Assembly: GCA_030690405.1 (NCBI GenBank)
Contig: JAUYGU010000162.1
Location: forward strand, 1 to 12,725
Reading direction: 5' to 3'
DNA: 12,725 nucleotides
From: Dehalococcoidia bacterium
GTDB taxonomy: Bacteria; Chloroflexota; Dehalococcoidia; SM23-28-2; RBG-16-64-32
Position 1 is the first letter of the stretch. The number at the start of each line of letters is the position of its first letter. Shown here piece after piece: positions 6,686 to 11,420 of this stretch. Below the pieces are notes generated by a model. The model was not told where the DNA came from and did no database searches. It saw only the letters and a program-made list of their open reading frames with translations. Made by a program: the position numbers and the translations under genes.

Positions 6686-7474
6686 CTACGCCGTCTGACT
6701 ATCCGGCACGTGCTGGCCCCGCTCCACCGCGGTGGCCAGCACGTTCGCTACGTGACGGTACACCTGGGAGTTGAACACCAGCCCCACATGCGTCCCCTGC
6801 ACCTCGATGTCGGTCTCCGGGTCGTCGTTGACGCAGCAGCGCCAGTCAATGACCCCATCCCCCTTCGTGTAGATCGCCGCCTCGACGATCGATTCGGCCA
6901 GGGGCTGGCGCAGCGAGTTCAAGAAGTCGCAGGAGCAGAAGCCGCTGTAGCAGTCCGGCTGAACGGAGCCTTCGGAGAGGATCCGCCGCCTGACGATCAT
7001 CGCCGCGCCCAGCACCATAGGGTGGGCACGCACCGCCCGGAACGGTGCCGCCATGGTGATAACCGAGGCGACGAGCTGGGGCTTCCGCACGGCGACACTG
7101 CGCGCCAGCGTCCCGCCCAGACTGTGGCCCACCAGGTGCACCTTACGGCCGCTCTCCAGGCAAGCGCTCTTCACCGTCTCGATCAACCGGCCGGTCAGGG
7201 TGTCCGGACACTCGGCGTTGCGGCCCATGCCAGACATGTACGGCTGGTAGCCGATGCGACGGAGCCATGAGAACATATCGCCCAGGTACTGGTCCGAGCC
7301 GAGGAAGCCGGGTATGAGGACGACGACACTGCCGTCGCCGTGGGGCACGCCGATCCCGCGATATACCGACGAAGCGCGGAGGCTAAGCCAGTCCATTCCC
7401 ACCAGCGCCTCCCGCCAGAGCGGCAGGGCCATGGCCTCAAACTCTTCAGTATTGGTCGGCTGCCAAGTGGCCAA
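6686..7474 (-). CDS. Alpha/beta hydrolase, lipase/esterase-like
   Basis: A TTG start at 7474 is chosen because GGGAGGGG lies about 6 nt upstream; the internal ATG at residue 15 has none. The 262-residue cytoplasmic-looking protein has an oxyanion-loop segment LIPGFLGSD (53-61), the nucleophile elbow GHSLGG (116-121; Ser118), an acid candidate in TKGDGVIDW (Asp206 or Asp210) and His229 in GTHVG. This is a complete lipase/esterase triad. Neighbouring PHA genes and a WS/DGAT gene suggest hydrolysis of a storage lipid or polyester, but substrate cannot be read from sequence. It converges with the phasin-like gene: the stops are separated by 6 bp and a CGGCG/CGCCG hairpin spans the junction. Confidence 0.85.
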   Translation of the reverse strand: MATWQPTNTEEFEAMALPLWREALVGMDWLSLRASSVYRGIGVPHGDGSVVVLIPGFLGSDQYLGDMFSWLRRIGYQPYMSGMGRNAECPDTLTGRLIETVKSACLESGRKVHLVGHSLGGTLARSVAVRKPQLVASVITMAAPFRAVRAHPMVLGAAMIVRRRILSEGSVQPDCYSGFCSCDFLNSLRQPLAESIVEAAIYTKGDGVIDWRCCVNDDPETDIEVQGTHVGLVFNSQVYRHVANVLATAVERGQHVPDSQTA

Positions 7475-7530
7475 ACCAGACCCCTCCCCTGGGCTATAGA
7501 CTCCGGCTACCCGCAGTATGCCCGTCTTCT

Positions 7531-7560
7531 ATATTACCAAATTTTCCCGCCAACCGTTCA
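7531..7560 (-). promoter_or_regulatory. Weak candidate promoter of the hydrolase gene
   Basis: On the minus strand TGAACG (7560-7555), 18 bp, then TAATAT (7536-7531), in the most AT-rich stretch of the area. The transcript would start near 7524, 50 nt before the TTG start. The -35 is poor. Confidence 0.35.
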
Positions 7561-7570
7561 GCGAACACTG

Positions 7571-7600
7571 TCGACAGTAGGTGAAAAGGTATTATACAAT
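7571..7600 (+). promoter_or_regulatory. Promoter of the WS/DGAT gene
   Basis: TCGACA (7571-7576) and TACAAT (7595-7600) with an 18-bp spacer, the same pattern as at 800-829. The predicted start near 7607 gives a leader of about 73 nt. Confidence 0.6.
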
Positions 7601-7641
7601 GCCTCAGTAGCTCGCGGGGGAACACGGGTCAAACACAGTTC

Positions 7642-7662
7642 CGTCCGGCGTCGTGCCGGACG
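7642..7662 (+). promoter_or_regulatory. Stable hairpin in the WS/DGAT leader
   Basis: CGTCCGGC (7642-7649), loop GTCGT, GCCGGACG (7655-7662): a perfect 8-bp GC-rich stem ending just before the GGGGGG ribosome site (7668-7673). It may set translation efficiency or mRNA stability; no ligand role is implied. Confidence 0.5.
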
Positions 7663-7679
7663 CATACGGGGGGCCTAAC

Positions 7680-9185
7680 ATGTCACAGGCCAACCTTAGC
7701 CGCCGCCTCAGCGCCCAGGACGCCACCTTCCTGTACTTTGAGCGGGAAGAGACGCCCATGAATATCGGCTCCGTAGCCGTGTGCCAGGGTCAGATACCCT
7801 ACGATAAGTTCGTCAAGAACATACAGGACAAGATACACCTCATCCCGCGCTACCAGCAGCGCATCGTCCCGGCTCCCCTTAACCTCTCCCACCCCACCTG
7901 GGAGTGGGACCCCAACTTCGATATCCGCAGGCACATCATGCCGCTGCGCCTGGACCCCCCCGGCAGCCTGGACCAGCTCCGCGAGCTCGCCTCGCGGCTC
8001 TTCCAGGGCATGCTCAGCCGCGACAAGCCGCTGTGGGAGATGTACCTGGTCCACGGCGTCGAAGGCGACCGCTCTGCCATCGTCTCCAAAGTCCACCACT
8101 GCCTCGTCGACGGCGTCTCCGGCATCGAGCTGCTGATGATAGTGTTCGACGTCTCGCCCAACCCGGCCCCCCCGCCCCCACCCCCGGAACCGGTCGCCGT
8201 AACCTCCATCCCGGACCCCGTATCACGCTTCTTCGACGCCATGTTCGATCGCCTGGCCACCAACCTCCGGACCGCGGCCGACGCTCAGAAGGCACTCCTC
8301 AGCGCCATCGATAATCCCGCCTCTGTCCGCAGCCTGAACCGCGCCCTGGAGACTGTCCTCCCCTACTTCCTGCGGCCGGGCCGCCGGGCGCCCTTCAACA
8401 AGGCCTTCTCCGGCGAAAGAAAGCAGTCCTGGAGCGAATGCTCCTTCGCCGAAGTCCGCGCCATCCGCCAGGCCTGCGGCGGCACCGTCAACGACGTCGT
8501 CCTCGCCATCCTCGGCGGCGCCCTCAGCCGTTACTACGAGGCGCATGGCATGGATACCGAGGGCCAGGTCGCCCGCGTCCTTACGCCCGTCAACGTGCGC
8601 CGCGAGGACGAGCGCGGCAGCCTCGGCAACCGCATCTCCATGCTCCTCGTCGAGGTCCCCCTGGGCGTGCGCGACCCGATCGAGCGGCTGAACATCGTCC
8701 GCGAGCGGACGGACAACCTGAAGCGCAACCACATCGCCGACGGGATCGAGCTCCTGTCAGACTCGCTGGGGAACGTGCCGCCGATGCTCCAGGCGCTGTT
8801 GGGTACCCTTCCGGCTCCCCCGAACAACGTCGCCAACATGGTCTGCACCAACGTCCCCGGCCCCATGATCCCTCTCTACTCCGTCGGCCACCGCCTGGAG
8901 GCGCACTACCCCATGGTACCCATCGCCGGGGAGATGGGGGTCGGATTCGCCATCACCAGCTACAACCAGAAGCTCTACTTCGGGTTGACGGCGGACGCCG
9001 GCGCGGCGCCGGACGTTGAGCGGCTGGGCGATTTCCTGGCGCAAGCGTACGTGGAGCTCAGGTCGGCGGCGGGGGTCACCCCAATGGAAACGACCGAGGT
9101 GGGCGTGGCCGAAACGGAGCAGAAGCCAGCGCGGAAGCGGGCAGCGCCTTCAGCGGGACAGCCGCTGGCCGCAGATGCCGGCTAG
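7680..9185 (+). CDS. Wax ester synthase/diacylglycerol acyltransferase (WS/DGAT)
   Basis: The ATG at 7680 follows a G-rich site (7668-7673); an in-frame GTG at 7653 lacks one. The 501-residue protein carries the catalytic HHCLVDG (139-145; HHxxxDG), the upstream PLWE (117-120) and, in the C-terminal domain, a TVNDVVLA segment, TPVNVR, GNRIS and TNVPGP motifs that mark WS/DGAT enzymes. A proline-rich linker follows the N-terminal domain (about 162-172) and a 30-residue charged tail ends the protein. The enzyme esterifies acyl-CoA to fatty alcohols or diacylglycerol, forming wax esters or triacylglycerol droplets. Its stop codon overlaps that of the convergent GNAT gene in the tetranucleotide CTAG (9182-9185). 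Start site is moderately sure, family very sure. Confidence 0.93.
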   Translation: MSQANLSRRLSAQDATFLYFEREETPMNIGSVAVCQGQIPYDKFVKNIQDKIHLIPRYQQRIVPAPLNLSHPTWEWDPNFDIRRHIMPLRLDPPGSLDQLRELASRLFQGMLSRDKPLWEMYLVHGVEGDRSAIVSKVHHCLVDGVSGIELLMIVFDVSPNPAPPPPPPEPVAVTSIPDPVSRFFDAMFDRLATNLRTAADAQKALLSAIDNPASVRSLNRALETVLPYFLRPGRRAPFNKAFSGERKQSWSECSFAEVRAIRQACGGTVNDVVLAILGGALSRYYEAHGMDTEGQVARVLTPVNVRREDERGSLGNRISMLLVEVPLGVRDPIERLNIVRERTDNLKRNHIADGIELLSDSLGNVPPMLQALLGTLPAPPNNVANMVCTNVPGPMIPLYSVGHRLEAHYPMVPIAGEMGVGFAITSYNQKLYFGLTADAGAAPDVERLGDFLAQAYVELRSAAGVTPMETTEVGVAETEQKPARKRAAPSAGQPLAADAG

Positions 9186-9772
9186 CGTCGGGGACGGGTC
9201 TCAGCGGTATCGCTGAAGCCGGTCACGTCGTAGGACATTATCAGCAGGTCGTAGGTCCGGCCGTCGCGGCCCATCACGAAGTCCGCCAGCAGCGCCTCCG
9301 GCCGGAAGCCCAGGCTCTCCACCATCCCGCGGGCGCCGCGCTGATCGGTGGTCATCTGCACCATCACCTTCTGGAGGCCGAGGTCCTTGGCGATCGCGAA
9401 CACCTCGTTCGCCAGCGCCTTGCCGAGGCCGAAGCCGCGCAGCTCCGGCTTGAGCAGGACCCTGATCTCGCCGACGTGCCGCGTCCACAGCACTTCGTTG
9501 TGGTGCAGGCTGGCGTAGCCCAGAAGCTCGCCGCCGCCCTCCGCCATCACCGTGATCGTGCGGCCCTTCTTCAGGTTCTCGACCCACTCATCGACGACCT
9601 TCGGATCGGTCACGTCGGAGCGGAGGAACAGCAGGTCGTGGTCCGGGAGAGAGCGGCCGAAGCTCAGTATCGTGTCGCGGTCTGAGGGCTCCATCAAGCG
9701 GAGCGTCATCTCCACCCCGCCGACCGACGTCTGCCAGGGATACGTTCGCTTAACTACGCCTGCGTCAGCCAT
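9182..9772 (-). CDS. GNAT-family N-acetyltransferase
   Basis: The ATG at 9772 has GGGAGGGG (9787-9780) 7 nt upstream, better than more distal in-frame starts. The 196-residue protein is a single GNAT domain: central strand VGEIRVLLKPE (100-110), then the acetyl-CoA pyrophosphate-binding RGFGLG (112-117; R/QxxGxG/A) and the following helix, and a late SLGFRPEALL segment (153-162). The acceptor (small molecule, amino acid or protein lysine) is unknown. The gene has its own promoter and its upstream region abuts the candidate small-RNA locus. Nothing appears broken. Confidence 0.88.
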   Translation of the reverse strand: MADAGVVKRTYPWQTSVGGVEMTLRLMEPSDRDTILSFGRSLPDHDLLFLRSDVTDPKVVDEWVENLKKGRTITVMAEGGGELLGYASLHHNEVLWTRHVGEIRVLLKPELRGFGLGKALANEVFAIAKDLGLQKVMVQMTTDQRGARGMVESLGFRPEALLADFVMGRDGRTYDLLIMSYDVTGFSDTAETRPRR

Positions 9773-9807
9773 GAGCGCGCCCCTCCCTCGGTTATGTTGG
9801 CCTGCCA

Positions 9808-9836
9808 AGCATACTGGAAGACCGTGAACTTTGCAA
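9808..9836 (-). promoter_or_regulatory. Promoter of the GNAT gene
   Basis: Minus strand TTGCAA (9836-9831), 17 bp, TATGCT (9813-9808). Start near 9801 would leave a leader of about 29 nt with the GGGAGGGG site. It lies 7 bp from the start of the phased repeats at 9843, so a regulator bound there might also affect this gene. Confidence 0.55.
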
Positions 9837-9842
9837 GCAGAT

Positions 9843-9908
9843 TCTCACCGAATTAACACCCCCGCCTAACCGTTCCTTAACCATGCCCTGACCGCTACGC
9901 CGTACCAT
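9843..9908 (+). promoter_or_regulatory. Phased 11-bp direct repeats and -10 of unit A (Pho-box-like)
   Basis: The triplet ACC recurs exactly every 11 bp at 9847, 9858, 9869, 9880 and 9891, each within an 8-mer resembling PyTTAAPyPy(T/A); CTTAACCA (9876-9883) is a full match. A -10-like TACCAT lies at 9903-9908. Eleven-bp phased direct repeats are typical of OmpR/PhoB-type response regulators, and the 8+3 layout is that of cyanobacterial Pho boxes. The absence of a TTGACA box fits an activated promoter. The regulator's identity is inference. Confidence 0.55.
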
Positions 9909-9913
9909 AGCCT

Positions 9914-10000
9914 TGCAAGTGCACGGAGCGGCAACACCCCCTCCCGCCCCGAGCAGAAATCACGAGCCGGCTGTTGAATAAGCAGCCGGCTCGCTGATTT
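9914..10000 (+). ncRNA. Candidate small RNA, unit A
   Basis: Predicted transcript of roughly 87 nt from about 9914 (7 nt past TACCAT) to the end of the hairpin. It would carry GGAGCGG (9925-9931), the C-rich CACCCCCTCCCGC (9935-9947) and a 17-bp hairpin with one bulge. GGAG (9925-9928) could pair with CTCC (9941-9944) in an alternative 5' hairpin that hides the C-rich segment. No protein frame with a ribosome site is seen. CCCCTCCC is complementary to GGGAGGGG ribosome sites of nearby genes. The start position, orientation and small-RNA nature are inference from the paralogous unit B. Confidence 0.5.
9957..10000 (+). terminator. Hairpin of unit A, probable intrinsic terminator
   Basis: AAATCA (9957-9962) and CGAGCCGGCTG (9963-9973) pair with CAGCCGGCTCG (9983-9993) and TGATTT (9995-10000), with one bulged C at 9994 and a 9-nt loop. 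The U-tract is short (TTT), and the outer A/T arms make it usable from either side. Confidence 0.6.
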
Positions 10001-10019
10001 CCCAGCCCCTCCTCTCGTT

Positions 10020-10086
10020 TCTTACCGAACTCCTACCCCCCCTCTAACCTGCCTTTAACCCATCCACCCCAGCGAGGCACTAACCT
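10020..10086 (+). promoter_or_regulatory. Phased direct repeats and -10 of unit B (Pho-box-like)
   Basis: 8-mers TCTTACCG, TCCTACCC, TCTAACCT and TTTAACCC place ACC at 10024, 10035, 10047 and 10058 (spacing 11, 12, 11). A TAACCT -10-like element is at 10081-10086, the same 23 bp beyond the last ACC as 9880 to 9903 in unit A. Confidence 0.5.
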
Positions 10087-10091
10087 AACGT

Positions 10092-10184
10092 TGAAAGCAG
10101 CGGAGCGGTCAGCACCCCCTCCCGCGCCGCAAAGGCACAGAGCGAGCCGGTTGAGTTTGTCGGCAACCGGCTCGCTCCCGTTTT
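10092..10184 (+). ncRNA. Candidate small RNA, unit B
   Basis: Predicted transcript of about 93 nt from near 10092 to the T-run at 10181-10184. It shares CGGAGCGG (10101-10108) and CACCCCCTCCCGC (10113-10125) with unit A and ends in a perfect 14-bp hairpin. The two units keep the C-rich segment unchanged while flanking bases drift, suggesting that segment is the working part. No expression evidence is available. Confidence 0.52.
10140..10184 (+). terminator. Intrinsic terminator of unit B
   Basis: GAGCGAGCCGGTTG (10140-10153), 10-nt loop, CAACCGGCTCGCTC (10164-10177): perfect 14-bp stem followed by CCG and TTTT (10181-10184). Relative to unit A the inner stem changes from GGCTG/CAGCC to GGTTG/CAACC, keeping pairing. 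Confidence 0.7.
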
Positions 10185-10198
10185 GGTACCCACCTTCG

Positions 10199-10227
10199 TT
10201 GACGCCCCTATAGGCCCGTGCTACAAT
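10199..10227 (+). promoter_or_regulatory. Strong promoter of the MetE-like genes
   Basis: TTGACG (10199-10204), 17 bp, TACAAT (10222-10227), with an extended TG at 10219-10220. It is the best promoter in the window. A start near 10234 leaves an untranslated leader of about 130 nt. Confidence 0.75.
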
Positions 10228-10255
10228 CGCGGGTGCTCCAGGACCGTCAGATGTA

Positions 10256-10354
10256 ATGCACTTGCGCGGTCGCTGGTTCAGCTTCGGATTCGCCCGCCCT
10301 TTGGCTTCTGATTCCGAAGCGCCGGGCGATTCCTCACCGGAACAAGTACTGTAG
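10256..10354 (+). CDS. Possible 32-residue leader ORF, uncertain
   Basis: An ATG at 10256 opens a frame that ends at TAG (10352-10354), 9 nt before the ATG of the first MetE-like gene and in the same frame. AGGA (10240-10243) sits better for the overlapping minimal frame ATG-TAA (10251-10256), whose stop shares its last base with the ATG at 10256. The encoded peptide has no run of methionine, cysteine or other regulatory codons. Such a frame arises easily by chance in GC-rich DNA, so it is listed only as a possible translated leader. Confidence 0.2.
   Translation: MHLRGRWFSFGFARPLASDSEAPGDSSPEQVL
10281..10333 (+). promoter_or_regulatory. Structured leader with two interlocking helices, candidate riboswitch or attenuator
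   Basis: GCTTCGGA (10281-10288) is perfectly complementary to TCCGAAGC (10313-10320). Within its loop TCGCCCG (10290-10296) is perfectly complementary to CGGGCGA (10323-10329), which lies outside; with GGA (10286-10288) and TCC (10331-10333) this second helix reaches 10 bp around one T-T mismatch. The helices either form a pseudoknot or exclude each other. The element lies between the promoter and the start of a MetE-like gene. I do not recognise a known SAM, SAH or cobalamin riboswitch consensus. The connecting segments of 1 and 2 nt are tight for a classical pseudoknot, so alternative hairpins are at least as likely. Confidence 0.45.
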
Positions 10355-10363
10355 GACAAGCTC

Positions 10364-11338
10364 ATGCAAACGACAGTCGCAGGAAGCTACCCGAAGATAC
10401 CCAACCGGCCGCGGCCCGCCCGCCTCCGCCAGGCCATCGCCCGCCTGGACCGCGGCGAGATCACCCCGGAGGAGTTGGCCCAGATCCAGGGCGAGGTCAC
10501 AATCGAGATCATCGGGGAGCAGCTCGCAGCCGGCCTGGACCTGATCGCCGACGGCCAGGTCCGCTGGGACGACGACCAGACATACGTCGCGCGGGGGCTG
10601 GAGGGCTTCGAGATCGGCGGCCTGGTCCGCTACTTCGATACCAACACCTACTACCGTCAGCCCACCGTCAGCGGACCCGTCGGCTGGCGGAAGCCGGTCC
10701 TGGTCCGCGACTACCAGTTCGCGGCCGCTCACAGCACGAAGCCCGTGAAGGCGATGCTCACCGGGCCGTACACGCTGGCCGCCCTCTCCACCGATTCGCA
10801 CTACGGAGACCGGCGCCGGCTGGTGCTGGACCTGGCGCAGGCGCTCCGCCAGGAGGCGCTGGCGCTGGCCGCCGCCGGCGCGCCGTTCATCCAGGTGAAC
10901 GAACCCGCCATCGTCCACAACAAGGACGACGCGCCCCTGCTTCACGAGGCGATCACGGCGATGCTGGACGGAGTCCACACGCGGACCGCGCTACACACCT
11001 GGTTCGCGGACACGGCCGGCATACTCCCCCTCCTGAACGACCTGCCGGTGGACGTCATCGGCCTCGACTTCGTCTGGGGTCCCGGGAACTGGGACGCCCT
11101 CAAAGCCGGCCCGTTCACCAAAAGCCTCGGCTTCGGTATCGTCGACGCCCGCAACACACGGATGGAGACCGCCGACGAGATCGCCGAGCAGATACGGAGG
11201 GTCGGTCAGCTCGTGCCCACGGAACGGCTCTACATCAACCCTTCCTGCGGACTGGAATACCTCCCGCGCGAGGTCGCCTTCGAGAAGCTCAAGCGCATGG
11301 TCGAGGGCGTGCGTCGCGCCGAGGCGGTGGCGGTCTAG
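10364..11338 (+). CDS. MetE-like methyltransferase (core methionine synthase fold), copy 1, zinc site altered
   Basis: The ATG at 10364 has only a modest AGGA site about 7 nt upstream. The 324-residue product covers just the C-terminal catalytic barrel of cobalamin-independent methionine synthase: GSYPK (7-11), KPVKAMLTGPYT (126-137), VNEPAI (178-183), NPSCGL (292-297). It is a paralogue of the next gene. The HTHxC zinc motif reads H211-T-W-F-A215, losing the HxC pair; Cys295 stays and Asp235 sits where MetE has its zinc-binding Glu. The DEPA aspartate, implicated in homocysteine binding, is Asn179. It may be a non-catalytic or differently acting partner of the next protein. Short MetE proteins are known as folate-independent (corrinoid-protein dependent) methionine synthases, and related ones transfer to other thiols. 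Confidence 0.8.
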   Translation: MQTTVAGSYPKIPNRPRPARLRQAIARLDRGEITPEELAQIQGEVTIEIIGEQLAAGLDLIADGQVRWDDDQTYVARGLEGFEIGGLVRYFDTNTYYRQPTVSGPVGWRKPVLVRDYQFAAAHSTKPVKAMLTGPYTLAALSTDSHYGDRRRLVLDLAQALRQEALALAAAGAPFIQVNEPAIVHNKDDAPLLHEAITAMLDGVHTRTALHTWFADTAGILPLLNDLPVDVIGLDFVWGPGNWDALKAGPFTKSLGFGIVDARNTRMETADEIAEQIRRVGQLVPTERLYINPSCGLEYLPREVAFEKLKRMVEGVRRAEAVAV

Positions 11339-11353
11339 GAATGCGGTGTAGCT

Positions 11354-11371
11354 GCAGGGCTTCAGCCCTGC
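11354..11371. repeat. REP-like palindrome between the MetE-like genes
   Basis: GCAGGGCT (11354-11361), TC, AGCCCTGC (11364-11371): perfect 8-bp arms. The GGCT-TC-AGCC core is also the centre of the palindromes at 12472 and 12594, suggesting one dispersed element type. It could act as a partial terminator between the two genes. Confidence 0.65.
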
Positions 11372-11420
11372 CCACAAGACCTGATAGCATAAGGCCAGAT
11401 CCGGGAAGATCGAGGTACCG

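Larger units (their letters stand above)
9843..10184 (+). repeat. Two diverged tandem units (A and B), offset about 177 bp
   Basis: Unit A (9843-10000) and unit B (10020-10184) align along their length: phased ACC repeats, TTAACC, 23 bp from the last conserved ACC to a TAxCxT element, TTGxAAG, CGGAGCGG, then CACCCCCTCCCGC, and a GAGCCGG/CCGGCTC hairpin. Intervening bases differ freely. The pattern of conserved promoter-like, single-stranded and helical blocks suggests duplication of one functional transcription unit followed by divergence. Confidence 0.7.

Noticed and set aside
6681..6693. Hairpin CGGCG-CTA-CGCCG between the phasin-like and hydrolase genes
   Set aside because: Short stem, 3-nt loop and no T-run; may help end transcription but not enough to annotate as a terminator.
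9843..10061. Phased repeats as a CRISPR array or replication-origin iterons
   Set aside because: Repeats are 11-bp period without spacers, so not CRISPR; no DnaA boxes, AT-rich unwinding region or replication gene nearby. Iterons are not fully excluded but the paralogous -10 and hairpins fit transcription better.
11362..11390. Possible separate promoter for the second MetE-like gene (TTCAGC, 17 bp, TAGCAT)
   Set aside because: The -35 is poor and falls inside the REP-like palindrome; read-through from the strong promoter at 10199 is simpler.
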